A DNA stretch of 64,000 bases, from positions 1-64,000 of the forward strand of contig JAJNPV010000021.1 in NCBI GenBank assembly GCA_021155195.1, read 5' to 3'. A program made the position numbers and the translations under genes. Shown in pieces: positions 17,535 through 26,587 of this stretch (position 1 is the stretch's first letter; every line of letters starts with the position of its first letter). The DNA comes from Ohtaekwangia sp. GTDB taxonomy: Bacteria; Bacteroidota; Bacteroidia; Cytophagales; Cyclobacteriaceae. The notes below the pieces were generated by a model, which was not told where the DNA came from, did no database searches, and saw only the letters and a program-made list of their open reading frames with translations.

Positions 17535-19430
17535 TCAATTCGATAATATCTTAAACTCAATTCTTCGGTTTTTCTCTTTGTTTTCCTCTGTATCATTAGC
17601 AGCAATTGGACGCTGAGAGCCATATCCCTCTGTAATAATCCGTTGCTTTGATATTTGATGTGCCGTTAAATATTCAGCAACAGAATTAGCGCGCTTCTCT
17701 GAAAGTTGTTGATTGTAAACTTCTGTGCCAGAGTTATCTGTATGGCCCCCTATCTCCACTTTCAATGAAGGGTTTTGGTTAAGGAAAATAATTACCTCAC
17801 TCAACTCGGTAATTGATTGTGGCTTCAATTCATACTTGTTGACATCAAAAAACAAATTATTAAGAACAACCAAAGCATCTTTTTGAATAGACACAAGATT
17901 GATATTCTTTATCACTGGCTTTAATTCTTTGGACTCCTCATAATTAAAATGGAGACTTTGAAACAAATACCCAGGCTTTCTTACATACAAGGCATACTCC
18001 GAACCACCAGGAAGGATCATTAAATATTCACCATCCACTGAATCCGCTCTAACTTTAGAAATCATTTTGTTTTCTTTCAAATCAAATAATTCAACCCAGG
18101 CACCAACAGGCGAATTTGTTTTAGCATCCTGTACAATTCCTTTCACCACATTCCCTTTTGCACGTGTAACCAAATTTTCCGGTAACGTGATTTTAAATAG
18201 TCGACTTGTACTTTTATTTTCAGCACGCGAATAATAACCAATGGCACCATCGCCTGATACAATGAATGAATACTGATCGAGATGATCATTCAACGGTTTC
18301 CCTAAATTGGTTGGAGCTCCCCACCCATCCTTTGTCCGTTGCGACCGATAAATATCATACCCTCCAAACCCAGGATAGCCACTAGATACTATGTAAAGAT
18401 CTTGATTGTTAACATGTATGTAAGGAGATATCTCATCAAACTTAGTATTGATTGCAGGGCCAAGATTTTTTGCTTTTGCCCATCCACTTTCTTCCAGTTG
18501 AGAATGCCAGATATCATACCCTCCAATCCCACCTTTGCGGTCAGAAACAAAATAGAGTTCCCTTCCATCTGCTGATAGCGTTGGCTGCGAATCCCAATCC
18601 GCACTATTAATCGCTGGTCCCAAATTTTTAGGCACCGACCAATCTTTACCCGTCTTTCTGCTCTCATAAAGATCACACCCCATCGCACCACACACCGTAA
18701 AAATTAGATGTCTTCCATCAGCAGAAATTGTGCAGGCACCTTCGCGTTGAATGGTATTAATATTTTTTGAAATTGAAATCGGTTCGCCCCAGCTTCCATC
18801 GTTGCGCTTCGTTGAGACTACAATATCTTCATTATCATTTCGGGCAGTACCAAAGCGCGCGGTAAAAATGAGTTGAGAATCATCTCCGGTTACAACCGGA
18901 AAATATTGCCGTTGATATTTGTTAACAAGATCAGGTAAAGGTTCAATAATAAAATCAGAAACAACATCTTTATTTTCTATCGCATAATTTGCCTGGCTAC
19001 TCCACAATGTAATTTTATCGATTTTTGGTTTGTCCATTTTCTCTTTCTCAAGAAAGAGTTTGCAATAATCTTCGGCTTTAGAATAATCACCTTGTTTCAG
19101 ATATATGTCAGCCAATTCATATAAATAAGAGTTCCTTTTTACTCCTTCAGTAAGTTGCAGCCCTTTCTCAAAATTCTCGGTGGCTAATGGTAGTCTATCC
19201 ATGCTTCGATATACAATGGCAAGCCGATGATAGGCCTCTTCAAATTTTTTATCCTTATCGATTGCTTGTTGAAGTAAAGAAATTGCCTGATCATATTGTC
19301 CACGCACCCGATAGTTATCAGCCTGAATATATAAGTCAATCGCCTTCTTATTCTTTGTGCTTAATATTTGTGCCTTAGCCGAAAAACATAAAACAATTGA
19401 ACCCAGTAGTACCGATTTGAAAATATTCAT
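17535..19430 (-). CDS. OmpA/TPR/PD40 protein, PorE-like (type 9 secretion)
   Basis: The domains run: signal peptide (cleaved near AKAQ, 21), TPR repeats (about 28-150), a WD40/PD40-like beta-propeller with repeated SxDG-hLhF motifs (about 185-410), a carboxypeptidase-regulatory-like domain (about 425-515) and an OmpA C-terminal peptidoglycan-binding domain (about 525-631, with GGHTDNSG and the SEKRANSV helix). This is the architecture of PorE, the periplasmic T9SS protein that anchors the machine to peptidoglycan. Length (631) is close to PorE. Similar multi-domain OmpA proteins occur in several copies per genome, so a PorE paralogue is possible. Confidence 0.8.
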   Translation of the reverse strand: MNIFKSVLLGSIVLCFSAKAQILSTKNKKAIDLYIQADNYRVRGQYDQAISLLQQAIDKDKKFEEAYHRLAIVYRSMDRLPLATENFEKGLQLTEGVKRNSYLYELADIYLKQGDYSKAEDYCKLFLEKEKMDKPKIDKITLWSSQANYAIENKDVVSDFIIEPLPDLVNKYQRQYFPVVTGDDSQLIFTARFGTARNDNEDIVVSTKRNDGSWGEPISISKNINTIQREGACTISADGRHLIFTVCGAMGCDLYESRKTGKDWSVPKNLGPAINSADWDSQPTLSADGRELYFVSDRKGGIGGYDIWHSQLEESGWAKAKNLGPAINTKFDEISPYIHVNNQDLYIVSSGYPGFGGYDIYRSQRTKDGWGAPTNLGKPLNDHLDQYSFIVSGDGAIGYYSRAENKSTSRLFKITLPENLVTRAKGNVVKGIVQDAKTNSPVGAWVELFDLKENKMISKVRADSVDGEYLMILPGGSEYALYVRKPGYLFQSLHFNYEESKELKPVIKNINLVSIQKDALVVLNNLFFDVNKYELKPQSITELSEVIIFLNQNPSLKVEIGGHTDNSGTEVYNQQLSEKRANSVAEYLTAHQISKQRIITEGYGSQRPIAANDTEENKEKNRRIEFKILSN

Positions 19431-19570
19431 AGAGCAAGTTAAAGACGTTGGTATAGAAGTAAAAATTTTAATTTATTAAATGATAACCTTAAAGGGAATT
19501 ATAAGTTGACAACTGACAATGCACAATTGACAATGTTTTAAAACGAATTTATATCGCTAATTAGTATGGG

Positions 19571-20161
19571 TTAATAAATCGCCTCAATCGGAATCTCAGA
19601 ACTATCCATACCAAGCATGGCGTTAATTAGCTTACAGGATTGATAATGTTGGTAATTTTCAACTGTAATAGATGCTTCTTTGATCGCTCCTTCAGCTAAC
19701 AAACTTTGGCGCATTGTGCCATTCAGTAAATAAGATGTCGGTGTAAACCAATTCCCGCCTTTCTTAAAAATAACATTTGCATAAAAAGAGTCCGTTATCA
19801 ATCCATTCTTTACAATGAGAATATCATCAGCTTTCCCGCGAAGGGAATACAAGTGCCCTAACTTAGTTCGATCCAAAAATTTATGATGGTAATTAATATT
19901 ATTATCGTAAACAAGTTTCAATGAGTTAACCAGACGAACTTCATACGGAACAAACTCCACATTTCTGATTTGCGTGTCATACACAACCCGAACTTTATAT
20001 AAACCGGTGGGTGGAAAAGCCTCATTCTTTAATGCAGAAAGATCAACTTTTTGATTTGAGTTAAATACAGCTTTTGTGCTGAGTTGCATCCTTGCTTCAT
20101 GGTAAAGAAGATTTCTAAACTCACCATCCTTAAGATATATGGATTCAAGCAATTGGGACAT
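19571..20161 (-). CDS. pabC: Aminotransferase class IV (aminodeoxychorismate lyase-like)
   Basis: This 196-residue protein is a short fold-type IV PLP enzyme. PabC releases pyruvate from 4-amino-4-deoxychorismate to give p-aminobenzoate for folate. The expected lysine lies in the HHKFLDRTKL segment (about 95) and the C-terminal motif in TPTSYLLNGTMRQSLL (about 138-152) matches the family's L.G..R pattern. It overlaps the preceding pabB by 17 nt, which supports the pathway. It is shorter than E. coli PabC (269 residues), as common in Bacteroidota. Confidence 0.85.
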   Translation of the reverse strand: MSQLLESIYLKDGEFRNLLYHEARMQLSTKAVFNSNQKVDLSALKNEAFPPTGLYKVRVVYDTQIRNVEFVPYEVRLVNSLKLVYDNNINYHHKFLDRTKLGHLYSLRGKADDILIVKNGLITDSFYANVIFKKGGNWFTPTSYLLNGTMRQSLLAEGAIKEASITVENYQHYQSCKLINAMLGMDSSEIPIEAIY

Positions 20162-21116
20162 AAATCTTTTGTATTACTTCATTGTACTCATCCATTGCAC
20201 TGCTCTGACTGGTAATTCCACCACCACTTCTATAAAATGTGTTTGTTCCATCCTGCTCTATATATCGGATAGCCACACCGCTATCTAAATTCTTGCCATC
20301 AAAATAACCAAAGACTCCTGTATAATAACCGCGCTTATCCCCTTCTGCTTCTTGAATAATCTCAATTGTTTTTGGTTTAGGAGCGCCACTGATCGAACCA
20401 GCAGGAAGCAAGGAAACAATTATACTTCCCAAACGCTCAGCATAGTCAGCTGGCAAGTCTCCTGCAATTTCCGAGCTTACTTGCAATAGTTTTTTATCTC
20501 TGCTTTTTATTTCTTCAACATACCGAAAGCGATTAATTGTAACGCTGGTTGCCACCCTGCTCAAATCATTTCTAATCAGATCAACAATGGTAATGTGTTC
20601 AGCTAATTCCTTTTTATTCTCTAACAATTCTTGCTTTGCATTTGGCAACGAAGCATCTATGGTTCCCTTCATCGGATAGGAGAGTATTTTTCCGTTTTTA
20701 ATTTGAACAAATGTCTCTGGAGAAAAACAAAGAAATTCGTCCTTGAGCATCCATTTATATTTTGCTTCTGATAAATAAAATAAATCACGCAGGGAAGTAC
20801 TTATTACAATCGGTGATTTAACGGTAAGGTTTACCAAAAATGAATCTCCATAGGAAAGTCGTTTGTGCACGAAATCAAATTTAGTCTTGTATTCTTCAAA
20901 TGAGATTGGAAATGAATCCATTTGAATATTTTTTAATAGTGCACTATTCTCCTGAGCATTTGAATATCCATTCAAAGAAAACAATATCTCGTCTGAATTA
21001 ACTTGATCCAATCGCCACACCTTTGGCTTCTGCATTTCAAAATCGATCAAAAACAAAAAAGGGACTTGCTTGCGTCCCCACTCGTTTAGTTGATCTATAA
21101 ATTTTGAAATAGACAT
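20145..21116 (-). CDS. pabB: Aminodeoxychorismate synthase component I
   Basis: PabB aminates chorismate to 4-amino-4-deoxychorismate. The chorismate-binding core is clear: GTIDASLPNAKQEL, VDLIRNDLSRVA, SLLPAGSISGAPKP and GYYTGVFGYFDG, then GGGITSQSSAMDEYNE at the C-terminus. At about 323 residues it is the short Bacteroidota form with a reduced N-terminal domain. The ATG at 21116 is taken as start; one at 21143 in the same frame is also possible. It overlaps pabC and follows queE in one minus-strand operon. No glutamine amidotransferase partner is encoded nearby. Confidence 0.9.
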   Translation of the reverse strand: MSISKFIDQLNEWGRKQVPFLFLIDFEMQKPKVWRLDQVNSDEILFSLNGYSNAQENSALLKNIQMDSFPISFEEYKTKFDFVHKRLSYGDSFLVNLTVKSPIVISTSLRDLFYLSEAKYKWMLKDEFLCFSPETFVQIKNGKILSYPMKGTIDASLPNAKQELLENKKELAEHITIVDLIRNDLSRVATSVTINRFRYVEEIKSRDKKLLQVSSEIAGDLPADYAERLGSIIVSLLPAGSISGAPKPKTIEIIQEAEGDKRGYYTGVFGYFDGKNLDSGVAIRYIEQDGTNTFYRSGGGITSQSSAMDEYNEVIQKIYVPIA

Positions 21117-21175
21117 CCTTCTAATTATTTCGAAAGTGATCATTCGTACTTTGTAAATCTTCGATCGTAATTTGA

Positions 21176-21784
21176 CTATGGAATATCCATATACTTATGA
21201 ATCTGTAAAGAAACTTTCCATTTGGGATTAGTCTTTACATACTCAATTATCTGAGGAATCATTTCTTTTTCCCTAGACCACTCCGGCTGCAAAAACAATT
21301 CGCATTCTGATTTTACTTTTCCAGCAAACTGTTCTGCCCAATCAAAATCACTTTTATTATAGATAATGATTTTCAGTTCATTGGCTTGATTGAATATAGA
21401 AGGTTTTGGTGCCATGAACTTCTTTGGCGAAAAACAAACCCAATCCCAATTTCCCGTTAATGGATGTGCGCCCGAAGTTTCAATGTTTGTTTTTAATCCT
21501 TCAGCTTGTAATGCCTGCGTAAGCTCTGTTAGATCATACATGGCAGGTTCACCGCCTGTAATCACAACCAGTTGTGTTTTACTTGCTTTAGCTCTACTCA
21601 CCATCTCTTCAACAGAAACCAAAGGATGAGCTTTTGCATCCCACGATTCCTTTACATCGCACCACACACATCCCACATCACATCCACCCAATCGGATAAA
21701 ATACGCAGCATGACCCTGGTAAAAACCTTCACCCTGAATGGTGTAAAAATCCTCCATGAGTGGAAGTGAGGTCATCGATTTCAA
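21176..21784 (-). CDS. queE: 7-carboxy-7-deazaguanine synthase
   Basis: QueE is the radical-SAM enzyme that converts 6-carboxy-tetrahydropterin to 7-carboxy-7-deazaguanine in queuosine synthesis. The cluster motif C-x3-C-x2-C is visible in GGCDVGCVWCD (about 34-42), after the substrate segment EDFYTIQGEGF. VVITGGEPAMYD (about 73-84) is the SAM-binding GGEP motif. The length of 202 residues fits. Several start codons (residues 1, 4, 10) are possible. It lies 15 nt after folD. The QueD-family partner in this window (9899) has the PTPS-II cysteine spacing. Confidence 0.92.
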   Translation of the reverse strand: MKSMTSLPLMEDFYTIQGEGFYQGHAAYFIRLGGCDVGCVWCDVKESWDAKAHPLVSVEEMVSRAKASKTQLVVITGGEPAMYDLTELTQALQAEGLKTNIETSGAHPLTGNWDWVCFSPKKFMAPKPSIFNQANELKIIIYNKSDFDWAEQFAGKVKSECELFLQPEWSREKEMIPQIIEYVKTNPKWKVSLQIHKYMDIP

Positions 21785-21799
21785 AAATTAATTTTAGTC

Positions 21800-22687
21800 T
21801 TACGGATTACGAAGTTCTGCTGCGCGAAGCGTATTTAGCAACAACGATGCAATAGTCATAGGACCAACGCCACCTGGAACAGGCGTAATGAATGAAGTCT
21901 TTGGAGCAACTTCTTTAAAGTCGACATCTCCTTTTAGTGCGTATCCATTTTTATATTGAGGACCTTCCACGCGCGTAGTACCCACATCAATTACTACAGC
22001 ACCTTCTTTTACCATATCTGCAGTAATTATTCCGGGCTTACCAACAGCCACCACTAAAATATCAGCCTGGCGAGTAAACGTTGCAAGATCCTTCGTGTAT
22101 TTATGGCAAATCGTAACGGTTGCTCTGCCTTCTTCAACCAACATCATACTTAAAGGAGCACCCACTAATCGACTTGCGCCTACCACCACACAATTCTTTC
22201 CTTCTGTGGGGATTTGATAACGCTTTAATAATTCCATTACTCCAAAGGGAGTAGCCGGAAGCAATAAAGGATTTTTTGAAACGATGCTACCAAAATTGCG
22301 ATTGGTAAAACCATCTACATCTTTATCGGGTCTGATCTTCTCCGTAATTTTTTCAACTGAAATATGTTCTGGCAATGGCAACTGAACAATAAAGCCATCC
22401 ACATCTTCATCGCGATTTACCTGATCAATATGCTTCATCAACTTATCTTCGCTAATGGTATCAGCAAAGCGCATCATCGTATAATGAAAGCCTACTTCCT
22501 TGCAAGCCTTTACTTTAAAATCTACATACGTTTGACTAGCGCCATCATCACCCACCAAAATGATAGCGAGATGTGGTAATTTTTTATCAGCCTGTTTGCG
22601 CAACGCTACCTTTTCAGCAATCTCCTTTTTTATGTCGATTGAGATCTTGCGGCCATCAATAAGTGTATGAGTTTGTGTTTCAGTCAT
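21800..22687 (-). CDS. folD: Methylenetetrahydrofolate dehydrogenase/cyclohydrolase
   Basis: FolD interconverts 5,10-methylene- and 10-formyl-tetrahydrofolate with NADP. The 295-residue protein shows the cyclohydrolase region (TYVDFKVKACKEVG, lysine near 60), VQLPLPEH, PDKDVDGFT and the Rossmann segment VVVGASRLVGAPL, and ends with TPVPGGVGPMTIA. The dinucleotide motif reads GASRLVG where many homologues have GRSxxVG, a common Bacteroidota variant. It sits between the coiled-coil gene and queE at spacings of 11 and 15 nt, in a folate-centred operon. Confidence 0.95.
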   Translation of the reverse strand: MTETQTHTLIDGRKISIDIKKEIAEKVALRKQADKKLPHLAIILVGDDGASQTYVDFKVKACKEVGFHYTMMRFADTISEDKLMKHIDQVNRDEDVDGFIVQLPLPEHISVEKITEKIRPDKDVDGFTNRNFGSIVSKNPLLLPATPFGVMELLKRYQIPTEGKNCVVVGASRLVGAPLSMMLVEEGRATVTICHKYTKDLATFTRQADILVVAVGKPGIITADMVKEGAVVIDVGTTRVEGPQYKNGYALKGDVDFKEVAPKTSFITPVPGGVGPMTIASLLLNTLRAAELRNP

Positions 22688-22698
22688 TAATATCTAGA

Positions 22699-22983
22699 TC
22701 AAGTCTTTAAACCATTTTTTCTTATAATGGTATCTAATAATTTTCCTTGTTGAGTTAGCTGCTTTAGAAAAAATGCGTTGGCTTTTGCCTGTAGTTGGCT
22801 TTGTGATCTTTGATCCTTAATGGACTGTTCCAATTTCCTATCAACATCTTCGAGCCGGCTTTCAGCCTTCACCATCCGTTTGATCGTTAAGTCCAATCTT
22901 TTATTAAACTTTTCTCCTCGCGCATGTATTTGTTCCAGATCAATTAGCATTTCAGAAATCACCTTGTCATAGTTTCTTTCCAT
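22699..22983 (-). CDS. Small coiled-coil protein of unknown function
   Basis: This 94-residue protein is almost entirely helical and rich in Lys, Glu, Gln and Leu, with heptad-like spacing through residues 20-85, and no membrane segment or signal. I do not recognise the family. It is tightly coupled to folD (11 nt) and follows lepA by 66 nt, so it is probably expressed, but position alone gives no function. Confidence 0.65.
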   Translation of the reverse strand: MERNYDKVISEMLIDLEQIHARGEKFNKRLDLTIKRMVKAESRLEDVDRKLEQSIKDQRSQSQLQAKANAFFLKQLTQQGKLLDTIIRKNGLKT

Positions 22984-23049
22984 ACCACAACATTTTAGAT
23001 AGAAAGTTAAGACTACTTTTTAATATTAGAAAGTTATTTCAAATCGGTA

Positions 23050-24834
23050 TCAATCAATTTTCAGTACAGCCATAAACGCTTCCTGAGGAATTTCCACATT
23101 CCCCACCTGGCGCATCCGCTTCTTTCCTTTCTTCTGCTTCTCTAACAACTTACGCTTACGCGAGATATCACCACCATAACATTTTGCCAACACGTTTTTT
23201 CGAATAGCACTGATGTTTTCGCGGGCTACTATTTTCTGACCAATGGCTGCCTGAATGGCGATCTCAAACATTTGACGAGGAATCAACTCTTTCAACTTCT
23301 CACAAAGTTTCCGTCCCCAGTCCTGCGACTTGTACCGATGTACAATCGCACTCAGTGCATCTACCTTTTCACCATTTAACATTACGTCTAGCTTCACCAT
23401 ATCCGATTCGCGCAAGCCAATCAAATGATAATCTAATGAAGCGTAGCCACGCGAAATAGATTTTAGTTTATCGAAGAAATCAAATACAATTTCTGATAGT
23501 GGCATTTCAAACGACATCTCTACCCGATCAGTAGTCAGATAATTCTGGTTGATGATAATGCCTCGTTTTTCAATACACAAATTGATAATAGCACCAATGT
23601 AGTCCGACTTCGTAATGATCTGCGCTTTTATGTAAGGCTCTTCAATGCTTTTCATCCTTGTAGGATCAGGCATTTCGGAAGGTGCGTTGATAAAAATCTC
23701 TTCGCCATTCGTCAAGTGCGCTTTGAACTGAACGGAAGGAACGGTTGTAATTACCGTCATATCAAACTCACGTTCCAAACGCTCCTGAATGATTTCCATG
23801 TGCAGCATTCCCAGGAACCCGCAACGGAAACCAAAACCTAACGCAGCCGAAGTTTCCAACTCCCACACCAATGATGCATCGTTTAGTTGAAGTTTCTCCA
23901 TGGATGATCGAAGCTCTTCAAACTCGGTTGTGTCAACCGGATAGATTCCAGCAAACACCATAGGCTTCACTTTTTCAAAACCTTTTACCGATTCACCCGG
24001 ATTAATGGCGTTCGTAATTGTATCTCCTACGTGAACTTCGCTGGCCACTTTTATTCCTGAAATTAGATAGCCCACATTTCCGGCACTGATTTCATTGCGT
24101 GGATGTTTATCCAATTTCAACACGCCAATTTCATCCGCGCCATATTCCTGGCCGGTACTGATAAACTTAACCTGCTCCCCTTTCTTCATGGTACCATTGA
24201 ATACGCGAAAGTAAATTTCAATTCCACGGAAGGAGTTATACACAGAATCAAAAATCATAGCCTGAAGCGGTGCTTTCGGATCGCCTTTAGGTGCACTTAC
24301 GCGATGTACAATAGCATGAAGAATCTCTTCAATTCCTTTTCCTTCTTTGGCACTGGCGCTAAGTATGTCCTCGCGCTTGCAGCCAATCAAATTGATAATC
24401 TCATCGGCTACCACTTCTGGATTGGCATGCGGAAGATCAATTTTATTCATGACTGGAATGATTTCCAGATCATGCTCTAAGGCTAAATAAAGATTTGAAA
24501 TAGTTTGAGCCTGAATACCCTGGCTGGCATCTACGATTAAAAGCGCTCCTTCGCATGCTGCGATAGCACGCGAAACCTCGTAAGAAAAATCTACGTGGCC
24601 GGGTGTATCAATTAAGTTCAGCGTATACTCCACCCCTTCCAACTTGTAGTTCATTTGGATGGCGTGCGCCTTGATGGTTATACCCTTTTCCTTTTCAAGA
24701 TCCATGTTATCCAGCACCTGGTTTTCCATTTGGCGCTGATTAAGCGTACCTGTAAACTCAAGCATTCTGTCTGCCAGGGTGCTTTTGCCGTGATCGATGT
24801 GCGCTATAATGCAAAAATTGCGGATGTTCTTCAT
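23050..24834 (-). CDS. lepA: Elongation factor 4
   Basis: LepA is a translational GTPase that back-translocates or rescues ribosomes. The start MKNIRNFCIIAHIDHGKST at 24834 matches the family; an ATG 9 nt upstream is less likely. P-loop AHIDHGKST (about 11-19), switch DTPGHVDF (about 77-84) and NKID are intact. The EF-G-like domain (CGFLGMLHMEI) and the LepA-specific C-terminal domain (KCYGGDISRKRKLLEKQKKGKKRM) follow. The 594-residue length is normal. It heads the folD/queE/pabB/pabC series and has its own -7 element. Confidence 0.97.
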   Translation of the reverse strand: MKNIRNFCIIAHIDHGKSTLADRMLEFTGTLNQRQMENQVLDNMDLEKEKGITIKAHAIQMNYKLEGVEYTLNLIDTPGHVDFSYEVSRAIAACEGALLIVDASQGIQAQTISNLYLALEHDLEIIPVMNKIDLPHANPEVVADEIINLIGCKREDILSASAKEGKGIEEILHAIVHRVSAPKGDPKAPLQAMIFDSVYNSFRGIEIYFRVFNGTMKKGEQVKFISTGQEYGADEIGVLKLDKHPRNEISAGNVGYLISGIKVASEVHVGDTITNAINPGESVKGFEKVKPMVFAGIYPVDTTEFEELRSSMEKLQLNDASLVWELETSAALGFGFRCGFLGMLHMEIIQERLEREFDMTVITTVPSVQFKAHLTNGEEIFINAPSEMPDPTRMKSIEEPYIKAQIITKSDYIGAIINLCIEKRGIIINQNYLTTDRVEMSFEMPLSEIVFDFFDKLKSISRGYASLDYHLIGLRESDMVKLDVMLNGEKVDALSAIVHRYKSQDWGRKLCEKLKELIPRQMFEIAIQAAIGQKIVARENISAIRKNVLAKCYGGDISRKRKLLEKQKKGKKRMRQVGNVEIPQEAFMAVLKID

Positions 24835-24865
24835 TCCCGTCATTCAGGTCTTGATTTTAAGGGTG

Positions 24866-24873
24866 CAAATGTA
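24866..24873 (-). promoter_or_regulatory. -7 element of lepA
   Basis: On the minus strand TACATTTG matches TAnnTTTG, about 30 nt before the lepA start. No TTG is found at the ideal distance. A perfect ATGGGGA/TCCCCAT palindrome lies next to it at 24896-24911. Confidence 0.45.
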
Positions 24874-24966
24874 GCAAGAAATAAGGGGTGGCGAAATGGG
24901 GATTTCCCCATAAAAGCGGAGAAAATCTATTCCCTGGGGATCAGCCGTGAAAGAATAAAAATAACA

Positions 24967-25380
24967 CTACAGTCGCCCTATTGTAATGTTTGAAAGTGTT
25001 ACAGTAGTACCCCATGGATAGGTGTATGTTGCATCGGGAACGCTTATCGTTTTGAAATCACCGCTTATGGCAGCATTGTTAAACACGATGTTATAAGGAT
25101 AAACAGCTTTTGAGTCATTGGCATTAATTCTGATCTTTTCAATGGTAGTGGATGTAAATGCTATTACTTCCTTTTCTGCCTTGACCAACGTACCATCAAG
25201 TTTCATTGTCTGATTTACTATATCAAACACATCTGCTGAGGTTTTTGTCACTTCAAAGGTTACCGCTATTTTACCATCAGGGGTTGTATAACCCCATGTA
25301 CCTTCGGGTGAAGTAAAGCCAGGGTCTTTATCTGAACATCCGGCAGCAACCACTAGACAAAACAGAAATAGTCTTTTCAT
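24967..25380 (-). CDS. Small lipoprotein of unknown function
   Basis: This 137-residue protein has a short lipoprotein signal ending in AAGC (C15). The mature part is mostly beta-strand and Thr-rich, beginning with an EGTWGYTTPDGK segment like lipocalin-type or DUF lipoproteins that open with GTW. I do not recognise a specific family. It is alone between lepA and the divergent lactate dehydrogenase gene. Confidence 0.65.
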   Translation of the reverse strand: MKRLFLFCLVVAAGCSDKDPGFTSPEGTWGYTTPDGKIAVTFEVTKTSADVFDIVNQTMKLDGTLVKAEKEVIAFTSTTIEKIRINANDSKAVYPYNIVFNNAAISGDFKTISVPDATYTYPWGTTVTLSNITIGRL

Positions 25381-25476
25381 TATTTTTTCAATGATTCAAA
25401 ATTCAGTTTTAAAAAATCCAAATGCCAGCACAATTATACTTTATATTCGAGAAAATACTGAATCTATACCTTTACT

Positions 25477-26475
25477 ATGAAAATCACCTTCTTTTCAGCT
25501 AAAGCTTACGATATAGAGTTCTTCAACAGAGAGAATGAACACTTTGGTTTTGAGATTGAATACTTTGAAACTCATTTGGGACCGCACATTATTAATGCAG
25601 TTACAAAAACGGATGCTGTTTGTGTTTTTGTGAATGACAAAGTAAATGCACAGGTTATCGAAAGTCTTGCCAGGCAAGGAGTAAAAGTAATTGCACTCCG
25701 GTGTGCCGGATTCAACAACGTAGATTTAGCAGCCGCCTCTGCCCACGGCATTCAGGTTTGTCGGGTTCCGGCTTATTCGCCACAAGCCGTTAGTGAACAT
25801 GCCGTTGCCATGCTACTAACGTTAAACAGAAAAACGCACAAGGCTTATAACCGCGTGCGAGAGCAAAATTTTTCTTTGCAAGGTTTAGTAGGCTTTGATG
25901 TTCACAATAAAACGGTAGGTGTAGTTGGGACCGGAAACATTGGAAAAGCATTTTGCAAAATCATGTTAGGATTTGGTTGCAAAGTAATTGCCTTTGACGT
26001 TTACCCCAATGATGAATTGGAAAATTTAGGCGTAACCTATTTGCCTTTACCCGATGTCCTTTCTCAATCAGATATTATCTCATTGCATTGCCCGTTGAAC
26101 GATCAAACAAAACACATGATCAATGAGCAAACTATTAATTCCATGAAATCAGGTGTAATGTTAATTAACACAAGCCGGGGTGGTCTTGTTGACTCAAAAG
26201 CTGCGATACAGGGATTAAAATCCGGACGCATCGGATATTTAGGAATTGACGTATACGAACAAGAGGAAAAACTTTTCTTCCGTGATTTATCCTCAGAAAT
26301 AATTGATGATGATGTGATTCAACGATTGATGAGTTTTCCAAACGTACTGATTACTGCCCATCAGGCGTTTTTTACAAAGGACGCCTTAAAACAAATTGCA
26401 GACATTTCACTAAATAATATTAGCGATTTATTAAACGGCAAGGAGCCTAAAAATAAAACTGCCCTTCTAAACTAG
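25477..26475 (+). CDS. ldhA: D-lactate dehydrogenase (2-hydroxyacid dehydrogenase family)
   Basis: This 332-residue NAD-dependent enzyme reduces pyruvate to D-lactate in fermentation. The NAD-binding motif is GVVGTGNIGKAF (about 147-158). Catalytic residues of the family are visible as the arginine in NTSRGGLVD (about 234), the glutamate in GIDVYEQEE, and the histidine in ITAHQAFFT (about 298). The opening MKITFFSAKAYDIEFF matches bacterial LdhA. It is a single gene, divergent from the preceding lipoprotein and convergent with the SulP gene. Confidence 0.92.
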   Translation: MKITFFSAKAYDIEFFNRENEHFGFEIEYFETHLGPHIINAVTKTDAVCVFVNDKVNAQVIESLARQGVKVIALRCAGFNNVDLAAASAHGIQVCRVPAYSPQAVSEHAVAMLLTLNRKTHKAYNRVREQNFSLQGLVGFDVHNKTVGVVGTGNIGKAFCKIMLGFGCKVIAFDVYPNDELENLGVTYLPLPDVLSQSDIISLHCPLNDQTKHMINEQTINSMKSGVMLINTSRGGLVDSKAAIQGLKSGRIGYLGIDVYEQEEKLFFRDLSSEIIDDDVIQRLMSFPNVLITAHQAFFTKDALKQIADISLNNISDLLNGKEPKNKTALLN

Positions 26476-26547
26476 CTTCATTTTAAGCTGTTGAAATAAA
26501 CTCGTTCCGCAAACTTAAGTACCCGTTTGATGCAATGAATAAATAAA

Positions 26548-26574
26548 AGCCAACTCGTTAAAAACGAGTTGGCT
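26548..26574 (-). terminator. Terminator after the SulP gene
   Basis: A perfect 10-bp stem AGCCAACTCG (26548-26557)/CGAGTTGGCT (26565-26574) has a 7-nt loop. Read on the minus strand it ends in TTTTATTT. It lies just beyond the SulP stop codon and closes the cluster that begins at 32104. Confidence 0.85.
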
Positions 26575-26587
26575 ACCCCAAACCTAC

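Noticed and set aside
19506..19535. Short tandem TTGACAACTGACAATG-type repeats
   Set aside because: Three degenerate units of about 10 nt in an intergenic gap; too short and irregular for a CRISPR or a defined element.
24896..24911. ATGGGGA/TCCCCAT palindrome as a terminator
   Set aside because: The stem is perfect but has a 2-nt loop and no T run on either side, so termination is not supported.
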